From assembly GCA_964036295.1 (NCBI GenBank), contig OZ038463.1, forward strand, positions 9,725,274 through 9,789,273: a DNA stretch of 64,000 nt. Direction: 5' to 3'. Positions within the stretch are counted from its first letter, which is position 1; the number at the start of each line of letters is the position of its first letter. Source of the DNA: Plumapathes pennacea. Its lineage: Eukaryota > Cnidaria > Anthozoa > Antipatharia > Myriopathidae. This document shows, piece after piece, positions 12,057 through 39,009 of the stretch. Both the position numbers and the translations under genes were made by a program. The notes beneath the pieces are model-generated. The model was not told the DNA's origin. It was given only the letters and a program-made list of their open reading frames with translations, and did not search any database.

Positions 12057-15000
12057 TTATAAGGTAGTTTCCGAGCTTAAACTTAAATATTCCTCGAATT
12101 TAGAGAAAGAGTTCGACGATAAGCACACTGCAGAAGTGCATTTCCCATTGGGATGTTCTTCCTGAATGTTCCACAGGTCTTGCTCGAGCTCACGCGCCTC
12201 TTCAAGAAGCACCTCCACGGTTTGGCTGAAGACATCTGGGGGCTCGTCAATATCGAGTTCAGGAAACCTCGGGCTGTCCTTGCACAAACTGTATGAGTCA
12301 GCGGTGTCGTCTTCAGCGCATGTGCAAGTAGACTCCTCCAGCGTGCTTTCCATCAAGTCACTGTAATAATCATGGCAGGCTGTTATCTTAACGTCTTGAA
12401 GATCGTTTTTAAAGCAATTAACCTTCAAAGTTTTGCTCGTTAGTTCTGCATCGCGGTTCGTTGACTGCATTGCCTGGTCTTCCAAACCACATTTGCAGCT
12501 TTCACACGGATTGTCTATTTGCTTGTCAACAATGTTCGCAAGAGGGTTGCAGTAAAAACAAATGTCGTCAGACCCAGACGAGAATTCTTCAGAAGACTGA
12601 GACTGTTTTTCGAAATTGTCGCCAGTGAAAGGTGATATATGCCCCTCCATGTAACCACTATCATTCGTCCCGTCCGATGCTTGGGAGCCGCTTTTCCACG
12701 AAATGTTGCTGCCTGATGAATTCCAGGAAATGCCGCGGTCCCTTGTTTCTTCCAGACCCTCTTCTATCCAATCCATTCCACTTTCCTGGAGATCGTTTGT
12801 AAAAGGGGTACCACCATTAAAGTCGCCTGCATAGCTGGAAACCAACCTGTCCGCTGCTTCGATCTCTACTGAGATCTCCTGAACGCTTGGAGTGCTGAAA
12901 TCTTGAACAGTTCCAAGTTCGGGAAGAGTGTCAAAAGTTCGCCCTGTAACTTCCAGTCTGGAGAGGCCTATGCCGTCTACACCGTTAGAATGACGGAGTT
13001 CATTTAGTGAGGTCAGCTTCACGTCGCATTTGGCGCCTTCTTTAAGTTTCTGGGAGGACACTTCGCACAGGGACAAACTGCTAGCATTTCGACTCTTGCC
13101 ACGTGGCTCCACACGCCCGGGTAAGTCTCTGAGGCTGTCTTGAGGAATAATAGAGAAGAGTATAAAACTGCTGGGTCGTGACTCTTGGGTCGCCTCCGCG
13201 CTGAGTAATAAACGGTTTTCCACGCTGAAGTCTGTGACAAATTCCTCATAACCAAGGGTAGCATGTGTTGGAAGACGCCCATGGTGCTCGAGTTTGTCGT
13301 CCTGCTGTGTTGCCTTCATAGAGATTTCAGAGAGCAGAAGGGGTTCCTTAGCGTCGCTCTGAACGGGCATGAGCCGCGGCACGAGGAACATTAGGCATAT
13401 ACCGGCCGTGAGTAGTCCACTACACAGGAGGAACACTGCGTGGTAGTTACCGAGGGAGTCATAAAAGCAACCTGCCAGAGAAAATTGAGATATTCACTGA
13501 GAGATAGAAGCCGTTCGCGCAGAAAAGTTTCTCTCTTTGAGTGCTCAAGTAAAAATATCCCTCCCTTTCCTAAAAAGGAAAGTGTATCCAATCATTTCAG
13601 AAAACGCTGTACTGAAGCATGCTGTGAGCAGAATCACATTTGCGCTAGAAGTAAGCTTAGCACGCCAGAATGTTCATCAGTTCTTTTGTAGTTTCGTCTC
13701 ACGTGCAAGCAAGCACGTGCTAGACAACCAAAAGATATGGTAAGGTCAAGCCGAGGTAACGCGTACTTCTGGTGCAAGTGCGACCACGGCCAGTTCGCAA
13801 ATTTTAAATTGTCACATACATACATACAGGCATGTACACATACATACATACATACAGAGGCGGACTGAAGTACACAGGAGACAACTAGAGAGCACACAAT
13901 AACTGACAGACAAACATGTAAGACCAGACTGACAGACAGACAGAGACACGATGGCGCTTACCAGCCACAGGAGGCCCAATAGTCATAGGCAAAGCTACTA
14001 CTCCATACATAGTTCCCACGGCTTTAGCCATCATCTTTCGACCGACAATTTCATGGACCACCAGACCTATCATGGTCACGAAACCGCCATCAAAGAAGCC
14101 AGCCACAATCGAGAACGTCACCAAGGCCGAGTAGGACTGGGCTAGAGGCAACAGGGCGGTTGCTACGGCGACGACCAAGAGGGATGTCTGCGTGACAAAC
14201 AGGCGGTCGAGAGAGCGAAAGTCTGCCAACTTCCCAAAGATCAACTTGCCAGCAGACTGAGAAATAGCGCAATACCCGACCAGCATCGCTCCTTGCGAAG
14301 ACGGAATCCCGATGTCTTCAGCCAGACGCGCCTGAAAGTGGAAAAGTTTGATGTCAACAACTGAACTGGGACGAGCAAGAACTGACGGAAACGAACGCCG
14401 CACGCAGCTCCAGGTTTTGGCGGGAAGAATCATATACAAACCCGTACTCATCCGGAGCTCTGTCACATCACCATGGAGTTGGACCGCCTTGAGTCTGGAG
14501 CTTTTGCGCGACTTAATTCACAAAAGTACGTACCTTATGGGGCATCTCTTCTGTGGATTAATCCTTCAAATTAGTGAAACTCTGGCAATGTCATGCCGAT
14601 CAGGGGTTCACTCTCAGATCCAGTATCTGATAGTTAGTCCGTAGGTGGAAGAGTAGGATTACTCACACTTTCTTTCTTCTTTAGTAGGCTTATACAAGCC
14701 TTTTCTTTAGGTTTTGCCACTACTGAAGATTGAGGCAAGGGGAAGTGGGAGAAGCGATTAGTGATCTGAGTTTAAACGACCACCAAGACAGAGAAAATTC
14801 ATCTACCTCAAAATGTCCTTCACGAATGGTGACCTAAAGTGTTGGATAACTTGAGAGACTAAATATGTTCCCAGGTAGCGCCTGTTAGTACGTTGGCACC
14901 ATTTTAGAACACCAGAACCCGACGAGAAATAATTAAATTACAGCACGGCAATTTGCCAGTGCAAGTATACGCCATAGAAAAGCATACTTACGAGGTAAAT

Positions 15001-17657
15001 ATAGGGAATGTAGTAGCAGAACAGAACCACTGTCAACGCAGCCGTCCAGGCGACAAATGCCTTGTTCTGGAACACTTCGGAAGGACGTAAGAACTGGACA
15101 AGTTTTTGAACTAGGCTCGTCTTCTTCGTAGTTCTGTCCTCTTTCTCGATCTTCTCCTCCTCGACTGGTCCCCCATTATCAACAGGAGAGAATACCAAGC
15201 CAGCCAGAAAGAGAGGCAGGGAGATACAGGCCAGTAAACGTACTGCCATCTTGAATCCGTACCGAGAAGACAGCTCACTACTCAGCAAACTCAGAACAAG
15301 GGTTCCGCAGCCACCACCGGAGAACACGATCCCGTTGGCGAGGGAAAGATGCTTGGAGAAGTACAGAGAAATTACGGTGAAGGCCGAGAAGTACAGGAGA
15401 CTACACGCAGTTCCAACCAGGACACCATACGTCAAGTACATGAGCGACATATTTTCGACAACCGACGTCAGCGCCATTCCTGCCAAAAGCAACAGGCTTC
15501 CCACGCACGTCACCACCCGGCATCCCCAGCGGGCGCACAAGCCCGTGGAGACTGGGCCCAAGATAAAGGTCACTCCAATCGCCAGCGAGCCGATCCATGC
15601 TGTTGACAAAGGCGACAAGTTTAAGTTCACATAAGGGAAGGGAGGGACGGGAAGGGAGGATACCTATCGCCCACTTTCCATTCTGATATGGTGATCGGGC
15701 TGCAGAGCATTTGACAACTAATACTTTATGCACGTCACTTCATCGGGACAGACTTCCGTTGATGCAGGGGAAGCGATTGTTAAACCAGACCAAAATATAT
15801 ACTCTAATATTCCCATTCCAGACAGGAAATACATATCTAGGATACTCCACCCTGCAGCAGGATTATTTAAGGCGTCGCCTCCCGCCGAGTAAGAAGGTTC
15901 GTGTGAAAGCGAAGTTTGATGAATTCTGCACACAACGGACTGAATTGTTGATTGAGAAGTCGAAGTTTTTCATTCTTTTTACCGGCTATTAAGGTTCGAC
16001 CATTGTCATTCTGTGGGCCCGAACAATGCATATTGTTTATCAGGATGAAACTCTAAATAAATTATCCATTCTTCGCGCTTGCTATTCAAACTTGAACCAA
16101 TACCGGTTTGACGGTTTCTCATACAGAAATTGATAAAGAGAAATTGATTCCATAATGACCATCGGTTTTTGTTTCTCGTGAAAAAAGATCTGAAAGATGC
16201 GCGCCGCTGTGTCTTGTCTTGATCTTGTGCATTGCAAAAAATGTCCCTTTGTGTTTCCCGAGGTGTCAAACGAAAGTTGGACTTTGGTCTCCGGGGAATC
16301 ACTGACACCTGTGAATGTTTATGTGAAAAAGCCGCAAACTCACAGGACGGGAAAGCGATGTTTAGACAAACTGCACTGCTGCCGACTGCTTTCCGGTTGA
16401 AAACCGCAACTAGACCACCCCAACATAACCCAGCCAACCGCCTGCACGAACATGGCGGTAGCGTTTCCACAACTTTTTCTCCGAGAGTATAATTAAAAGT
16501 GGTCGGGATCTAAACAAAGAAAGCAGCTATATGGTTTACAAACATACTTTTTTCGGTCATTAATTTGGGTTCCTTGAATTTCAATTGATAAATACGAGCG
16601 CAGTGCTACTGTTTAACATGAACACTATATCGTTTTACGACGTCAATGGTTCAACATCAGGACTCAAAATATAACGTGCCCGACAAAATAATAATGAAAA
16701 ATCTTTGCAGTGTCGAAAATGATTGGAAAGTACATATCTACCGAATATTTACAAGCAGTAAAATGATGTCGAACAAGTGTATTAAGTTTAATACAGCTTG
16801 GCGAATGAGTTAAGATTTTGTTACGAGCACATCCACCACTAAAAGCTTGAACTTTCTTAACTTTCTTATTGAGCTCTTGGACTTCCTGGCATAAAAAAAG
16901 AAAAAAAGAAAAAAAAAAAAAAAAAAAAAACTGATAATAATAAAATAATTATGAGAAACTAGGAACCACGATCGAAAGTGAAGGGCTGCCGACACACAGC
17001 TCATTCTTAAAAGCACACGGTACATATACGCGTAGCACATACAGATAATATACTAAATAATTCAACTTGGTCAGTTCTGGTTTGGTGACGGGCTCAACTT
17101 GCTTGGGTGGTGCAAAATTTCCAATGCCCTCGCAAGCCTTTACCAGGATTATACATTATCTTGATAAGCAGGATTATATCTACCGTTCGTAGACTAGTCA
17201 CGATAATAGACTTTCATGCAACAGAAATATTTAAATGGAGCTTATAAATTACGGCATATGTAATCAAATTTCAAGTCGACGCAAAGCACGGCATACGAAA
17301 TAAAACCAACGGGAAAAATATTCATAAGAAAAAAATAGAAAGTACACAAATCCTTAACGGATACTTTCCCTTATTCTCTAAAATAATGCCTCTGCCTAAT
17401 TTATAACATAAGTTTGGCCTTTTATGAATCGCTTCAGTTAACGCAATATCGTTGTCTGCGAAATCTATCCTAGCGTTAATACGCCACCGAACTAAGGTAC
17501 AATGAACTGTTCCGAGTAAAACTTCCAACAATCTCCGTTCATGCTGAGGCCTGTAAATCTTGCTTCCGGTAAAATGATTTTTTCCAACAGCTCATACATT
17601 TGTATTGTTATGCAAAACACAATGTTTTTTGTTTGCCACCGGCGATCGGCGAAGAAG

Positions 17658-17688
<31 letters not shown>

Positions 17689-18038
17689 TAAAGAATCACG
17701 ATGCCCGAGAGCTGAACAAGAACTGCATGAAAGAGGAAATGTATTAAATCGAAACAGCAAGGGGACGGCAAGTTATCTTGTCAGCCAATTTAAATTTGAA
17801 AGCGGTGAAAATTTTCAGCGCTCAGCAATATTTTTTTAATCTTTTGCTTATGGCAAAACTCACCGGTGTCCGCTTCACTTCGGCGAAATTCTTTCAAAAG
17901 TGCAAGGAAGAGCGTACCAAACGCATTGCTGAGACCGACGACGATGAAATGAATGACAAATGCAGCGACACAAACCACCCAAGCCCAACACGAATCTGTC
18001 CTTCGCTGCCGATCTAGATGGAACCTCTTCAAGGCCAT
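12057..18038 (-). CDS. Monocarboxylate transporter-like MFS protein (SLC16 family) with long C-terminal tail
   Basis: Complete four-exon minus-strand gene: 18038-17864, 15599-14992, 14331-13962 and 13471-12057, 855 aa, all borders GT/AG and in frame. The start is the first ATG of the frame (MALKRFHL), directly before the family motif DSCWAWVV that opens TM1. Residues 59-198 give TM2-6 (TAWIGSLAIGVTF, FSGGGCGTL). Residues 199-235 are the charged cytosolic loop typical between TM6 and TM7. Residues 239-420 give TM7-12, including GKLADF, GRKMMAKAVGTMYG and GPPVAGCFYDSLG. MCTs move small carboxylates or related organic solutes across the plasma membrane, often with protons; the substrate here cannot be told. 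The tail (about 421-855) is acidic, serine-rich and contains a cysteine cluster at 689-712, which is unusual because most MCT tails are much shorter. I cannot assign a paralogue number. Confidence 0.92.
12489..12560 (-). other. Cysteine cluster in the MCT-like C-terminal tail
   Basis: It encodes residues 689-712 of the transporter, with Cys at 689, 692, 707, 710 and 712 (pattern C-x2-C-x14-C-x2-C-x-C). The spacing could bind a metal ion or be lipidated, but no known domain is recognised. The flanking tail is low-complexity, acidic and Ser-rich. Confidence 0.5.
15600..17863. other. Intron 1 of the MCT-like gene
   Basis: A 2.26-kb intron with an A-rich run near 16905-16930 and a long A run at 17657-17686. 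A 154-codon minus-strand open frame (16470-16006) lies here but has no family resemblance and is not called a gene. Confidence 0.55.
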
Positions 18039-18098
18039 AGTGATCCTTTCGTCTAACAGTGTCACACAACACGCAGAGAATTATTTTCAGCTCAGCAT

Positions 18099-18109
18099 CG
18101 GCTTATAAA
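18099..18109 (-). promoter_or_regulatory. Candidate TATA box of the MCT-like gene
   Basis: The minus strand reads ATTTATAAGC about 65 nt upstream of the start codon, a plausible position for a TATA-like element with a short 5'UTR. No transcript evidence is available. Confidence 0.25.
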
Positions 18110-19469
18110 TACCGTTTAGCGCTGAAATTCGAGACACGTACGTTTCGTTTGAAACTCAAACTGGGAAGAAAGGCGTCGGGGGGAAATTGTTTTTATCCCC
18201 TGACAAGTCCTGCGAGTTTCAGATCGGGTCACGACCGGTTTGGCAAGTTTTCCTGCCAACCGGAGGGTCTCGTCATCTGACAACGACAGCTTGTAACTAT
18301 TTTTCGCCGAATTTTATTGCAGTCATAGTGGCAGGAATAGTTGAGAATTTTGACTTTGCCGACCTGGCCGAGGAATAAATAAAAACCAGAGTTACAGCAA
18401 GGGGAACATATAAACAAAACCTTCGCCTGTCATGCTTTGCTCACGTGAACAAGTTGTTATGCAAATTACCAGCAAAATATATTAGAACATCAAACACGGT
18501 AAACAAGGAAAATGCCAGCTGTATTCGAGTTTGAAGACCTACACAAAAAATGTACACAGTAAAAATATGTCATACATAAAATCTGGATTGAAAGAGAAGA
18601 AAAATTTGCTACCATCCTCGGAGACCCTCGGGGACAAGAAGGTTCCAGCTTTGGGCTTTTATATAATATACAATGGAACGAACTTGATCTGGTTCTTACA
18701 AGTTCACCAGTCTAGTTTAGGCTAGTTTGCTGCTCGAAGCCCACACATAACACTCTCAATATATTCAATACCATGTCTTGATTGAGTTGAAACAAAACCA
18801 TAACATCACTCGCGCGTTCAATTCTGGCCCGAGACAGGCATCGTTCTTTAGTTGTGCAAGCCATAACACTGATAACAGATATATTCCTGGTAAAACTATG
18901 ATTTGAGCAATATTGACTAATGTTGCAGTATCACTGTGCACGTGCCTCAAAAGGAGTGACTCATTACGTAACGGCGCATCATCCCCCGGTCGATGCATGA
19001 AGCCAAGGTTAATTTTAGCAATTAACATATCAGGAAAAACTTGGATCACAGGGAAATATATTTATCCAAACAGCCGTAAATTAAGCACGTCCGCACTCTA
19101 CGGGATATCATGCATAAAATGGATATAACAGCGCGACCAGTACTGTATGATGTCCATCCCTCAACACTTCGGCAACGCTCCCCATTTTACACGCCAACTC
19201 GTTCTTTGGGCTCGTCACGCAATTTCTCCCCCACGAACCATGTCATGAAAAATTATCTCAGAAGTTGTGTACACTACAAAACTGATACTTTTGTATCTTC
19301 TAGGATACTGTGAGTTAAGTCTTCGCGCAAAATCCTGCGTAGATACAAAGCTTCTATCAAGAGTTATGGCCGTTTGAAGTTCTTGTCAACAAAGCCGTGT
19401 GTCACGCTTTTCGCCGCGAGAAAGTTAATGTTTCTGCGTAAATAGTTTTCTTCCAGAAAAAAAAAAAGC
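18110..19469. other. Intergenic stretch upstream of the MCT-like gene
   Basis: Between the MCT-like 5' end and the LINE fragment. No supported gene. The minus-strand open frame at 18765-19049 has no recognisable domain. Confidence 0.4.
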
Positions 19470-20468
19470 AAAATGGAAAGATTTTTTTGACCTTTCTCTT
19501 TCTGAATTTGGTGGTAAGATGCTATTCTCCTGTAACCTAGCAAAAGCGGATGTTACACAACTCAATATCAAAAACGCTTTTCTAAAAGAAATCGTTGAAG
19601 TCTGGGCAGATGTTAATTATAGAGAATCCTTTTCCTCCCAGAGGGATTTTATGGAAACTACGATATGGAATAACTCTCTTATTAAGATAGATAAACCGAT
19701 ATTCTACCGAACATGGGTAAATATGGGGGTATTAAAAATTAAGCACTTTTTTAATGAGGACCTAGCTTTCCTGAACTTCGAAGAGTTCACAAAAAAGTAT
19801 TTGTTACAGACAAACTTTCTCAAATATTACGGAATTGTCAGAAAAATTAACTCAGAAAAAAACAAAGGTGATCCAGAAGAACCAAAAACTGAAAGAAGAC
19901 AATACAATTAACATACTATGCTCGGCAGTAAAACCATCGAGACTGATATATCAAATCCTCATCCAAAAGCAATGCACTCCACCTATGAAAAGTCAAGAAA
20001 ATGGATACAAGATTGTGGACTGATGTCGGTGAAGGATCTGGACTGGACTTTATTTACAACCTGCCAAGACTGAGGAACTTCCAGTTTAAGTTTTTACACA
20101 GGCAAATTGCCACAAACTCGTTTCTGTATAAAATCAATGTAGCAGAATCTGAATGTTGCTATCTATGCCAAAAAGAAAATGAGACTCTGTTACACCTCTT
20201 CTGGGAATGCCACACTACAAAAAAACTTTTGGGACAAAATAAGACATTTTCTGGCATCTTTGGGTCTTGTTTAAAAATCTCTTTTGGTCTGCAAGGGAGC
20301 ACTGATCAAATACTGCTACATCATTGTCTACTTATCACACGTTTCTGCATCTACAATTGCAGAATAAGAAATATAGTGCCATCAGCAATCGAATTTAAAT
20401 ATCAGCTGAAATGCAATGCCACTATAGAGAAACAAGTTTCCCTAAAAGAAGACACTCTAGAAGTATAA
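19470..20468 (+). mobile_element. 5'-truncated, frameshifted LINE fragment (end of reverse transcriptase ORF2)
   Basis: The region encodes the C-terminal part of a non-LTR retrotransposon polyprotein, spread over three reading frames. The first frame (about 19470-19850) carries the post-RT region (IWNNSLIKIDKPIFYRTWVN), the second (about 19850-20010) continues it, and the third (about 20020-20468) carries the zinc-binding zf-RVT type module CCYLCQKENETLLHLFWECH with its Cys/His spacing, then a stop. No endonuclease or RT catalytic core is present, so this is a dead copy. The layout resembles L1/Tx1-like elements of aquatic animals; the clade is inference. The 3' part merges into A-rich sequence near 20800-20850. 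Confidence 0.85.
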
Positions 20469-20685
20469 TAAGAAATGGTCTCTGATATCCTTCTGGTTAC
20501 AACTCCTCTCTTTTTCAATACTATTCCCACATCACTTCTTTTTCAACCAAGTATTTAGACCAAATAGTACCACCACTACTGGCAACCCCATAGTATAGTA
20601 TAGCTAGAGCATACAATAGACTTTTCTTAATGTAAACAAAATACTTCAGTATATTTTTAAACAAGACCCAAAGATGCCTCAGTGT

Positions 20686-20758
20686 TGGTGAGTAGCGGTG
20701 GATATTTACCTCGCCAAAATGGCTCGGTAAATATCCACCACTATTCACCTCCACTTCG
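20686..20758. repeat. Foldback hairpin (GTGGATATTTACC arms)
   Basis: Left arm GGTGAGTAGCGGTGGATATT then TACC, right arm GGTAAATATCCACCACTATT then CACC: near-perfect reverse complements around a short CTCGCC/GGCTCG core. It lies just downstream of the LINE fragment. Confidence 0.7.
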
Positions 20759-20933
20759 ACGAATAATTATTGTTAAATGTAAGTAATCCATGTTTCTATG
20801 TAAAAAAAAAAAAAGAAGAAAAAAACAGGAAAAAGGAAAAAGGAAAAAGAGGGTCAACAAAATGTGTGAGCAACAAAGAATGAAACTGAGGCCCAAATAA
20901 TAACAGCTCTAGTTCGTGCTTATTCTGTTGGTG

Positions 20934-21218
20934 TGAAACAATATTTTACAAACAAGCGAGTGAGTAAAATATTGTTTTTATCACGAGAAAATAAAATCCA
21001 TATCTTCAAGCCACCATGTAATTTTCTTTTTATTATATTAGACACTAGTGTTTCATGAGAAATTGTACAAACAACCGTGCAAAAGCGGTAAATGATGCCA
21101 ACGATATCCTCACTAGTGAGGATATGGAAAATATGCCACTCGGGATCCCGGATGTAGTTTCGTATGGATTTTACGCACGGTATAATTTCCAGTAAAACAC
21201 TCATGTCTATATAATAAA
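20934..21218 (-). mobile_element. MITE copy A, foldback family with ACTAGTGAGGATAT core
   Basis: About 280 bp matching the reverse complement of 44333-44662. Shared blocks include AACAATATTTTAC, AAATAAAATCCATATCTT, TATCCTCACTAGTGAGGATA and CCAGTAAAACACTC. No transposase. Copies in opposite orientation 23 kb apart show a mobile dispersed family. Confidence 0.75.
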
Positions 21219-22062
21219 TACAGTATATTACCAATATCATGCACAGTATACAGTATGTGTACAGTTCACTGCCCATTTTAAAAAGGTGTCCAGTTAGGGG
21301 AAATGACTGGAGAAATGGCAGGGACAGTACTAGGTTATATCTTAGAAAGGTTTCTGTCTTAGAGGGTGTCTTTTGAGAGGGAGTTATATACACAGTCAAT
21401 TCCGAAAAGGCCGGTTGTCACAGACAGATATTTCTGACAAGTGTTCACGTATGTACATGTCTCACCTCACTTTATGTGTTGCTGTGATTTCGTGTAATCT
21501 TGTAAATTCTCATCACCATTGAATAGTTAAATTCTTCATACAACTGTGCGAAAAAAAAAAAAAAAAAAAAAAAAAAACACCAATTTGATCAGCAACAGGA
21601 AATACATATTGAATTGGACCCTTTGTAGCTGATTCTTGATTTTCCCTGTGCACCAAATCACCCCTCTGACCCCAGTCTCACCTTGGTCTATATCTATACC
21701 GGTTTGAAATAACAAAAAAAAAACCTCTGTAGAGGAGAGTATAAATACCATCTTTTTTCAAATCACAGGAGATTTTTATCTGGAAGTGTCAGGATGTTTG
21801 AAGACAACCCGATCATTTTTAAAGATGTCTGAGATAGTTCCAAAGATTTTCCAAAGTTCCAGTTTGCCAAACACAACCTCACCCCCAGTGCTTTTCCTTA
21901 CAAAAGTCAAAGAATTTAGAGAAAGTATTCAGTCATTTACATGGAATTTGTCTCTCTTGCATGTGTTTTACAATCCCCCTATGGAAGAGCTCTTTTATTC
22001 TCTCCCCTCCCCCTCCCCCTCCGCCGCGTTTTGTCCCTCGTCCCACGATCTGCCCCCAGGCT

Positions 22063-22347
22063 ACGTTTACAATATACCGGATAGGATTTTAAGCCGTTGC
22101 AAAGAACTATCTGGTACAGTGTAAACACGAAAAGATCGGTCCTGAGCGACTTTGGCCGAAAAACCTATCTGGTACAGTGTAAACACAAAGCCAGTCCTGA
22201 GCGGCTTTGTCACAATCAATCAAAGCAATCGAAGCGTTTTCCTATCCGATACGGGTTCGTACCACTTTCAGAAGCGGAGCGGAGCAACAGTGCTCCGTTT
22301 CAAAAACCGCTCCGAAAATAGCGTATCCAATGTAAACGGAAGGCCTA
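22063..22347. mobile_element. MITE-like element ending in CTACGTTTAC/ATGTAAACG
   Basis: The left end reads GGCTACGTTTACAATAT and the right end AATGTAAACGGAAGGC, roughly inverted. Inside, the phrase CTATCTGGTACAGTGTAAAC occurs twice, about 58 bp apart, and CCGATACGGGTTCGTACC is near the centre. It lies about 0.5 kb upstream of the NFS1 start codon. Family unknown. Confidence 0.45.
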
Positions 22348-22396
22348 TACGTTCTTGCGACGCTACGGAAAGCGCCTGAGTCTACGAGGATGATGA

Positions 22397-22409
22397 CGTG
22401 TATATAAAC
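22397..22409 (+). promoter_or_regulatory. Candidate TATA-like element upstream of NFS1
   Basis: GACGTGTATATAAACG about 475 bp upstream of the preferred NFS1 ATG. It could serve a TATA promoter, but it borders a repeat element and may be coincidental. Confidence 0.2.
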
Positions 22410-22879
22410 GTGGAATCGCCGAAGGATGTTTCACTGACCAACACAATCAAACTCCACGCTACTTTGCTGCAAGTTTTTGAGGCGATTTTTAAAAACTTGT
22501 AACGAGTAAATCGGGAAAATATCGTTCACAATGGGGGACACCTGAATGATATTTTGGCGCAACATCGTAGCTGCTATCAATCAGTGGGGCACAGTCAGCT
22601 AAAACCTAAGGTCAGAATTTGTTGGAACTCACCTCTCTCCAGAGTTTTGCATCATCAAAACATGCACGATGCATTCTCGTACCACATAAAGCCGAGATAT
22701 ACGGACGTAAATGTATACTACGCAACGGCGATATCATACTCGGACGAAACACTGGGAGCCTCATGCACCCGCCTCGGCCAATCATAAGAAGTTAGCCAAA
22801 TATGATTACTTCGTGTAAGCCACATTTTAAATGTCATCTTGGCTTGGATGCTCAGCTCATTTTGAACTGCCATTTCAAC

Positions 22880-37895
<15,016 letters not shown>

Positions 37896-38978
37896 GGCCC
37901 AAGCAGCAGTGTGCCTTATGCCATGGACCACATGCCAAAGGTGTTTCCGTATTTATAGTATCAGTACCTGTGTATGGAACCTTGTACATTTATTTGTCGA
38001 AACGTCTTCAATGAGGTGTAGAGACTGTCTGGTGAATATGCTAGAAATTAGATTGTTTCCTTCCTTTGGGCAGCTTTGAAGGGGCTCAGATCCCATGCTT
38101 CATTAAAATGAGGGCAAAATTCCTAGCATACATATTAATTGTTTTGCATGGTAACCAGAGGGTTTTTCTCGGGTATGCATACACCAAGATCACATCTCCA
38201 CTTTAGAGCATGTGCCCAGGCCGATAAATCTAACCCTAAGCCAAACCGATACAGCAGAGATAATTTGTCGGCCGTGCGGTCACCTTGTAGATTCAAGAAC
38301 ATATTTTGTAGTTCCCCAAACCTATATGCATAATCCTAATCCTAACAAAGATTTCTCTGAATCTAAGGTCGGGTTTAGGGTTAGTTTTAGGCTTGAACAC
38401 AGTCTTGAAAAACATTCATGCCCTAGTTTCTGATTAGAAACAATCTTATTTGAAACACTGAAGCTTTACAAGACATAAAAGTCTTTTATATAATCACCAC
38501 GAAACATAAAAGCATCAAACTTCACTTGGAAGACGCCAATCGAGAATACTGGCGCCATCTCGATGTTAATCTTAATTTAAGTTTTAAGAAGACAAAGCAA
38601 GACAGGTCGTGACCCAAATATGAATGTAAAATTGCAAGTGCATCTGATTCTTCCCAATAGTTATGTCAGGTTCCAAGTGCATAACTTCCTTCCTCCTTTT
38701 ACAGCCACATTTCTTGGCTTTGAACTTTCAAATGCAAAACATGTGATTAACATTGATCGGTAACAGTTGTGAACAATGCTTATCACAATGCGCTCATTAA
38801 GGGCTGTCATTTGGGTGAGCAGTTTTGTAGGCAGAGTCACCTCTCTTGAGACATGTGTCTGCGAAGTACAGCTTCCAAAAATGTCATTTTGTCCCCAATT
38901 AGAGCACGGGTTCAAATGGTTTACACGAATGCATTCTTAGCTCGTGGAGCAAATGTAAAGAACAAATATTGTTTAAAT

Positions 38979-39009
<31 letters not shown>

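Noticed and set aside
16006-16470. 154-codon minus-strand open frame in MCT intron 1
   Set aside because: No domain, no family resemblance, no splice signals in the right phase to join the transporter, and no in-frame ATG context that stands out.
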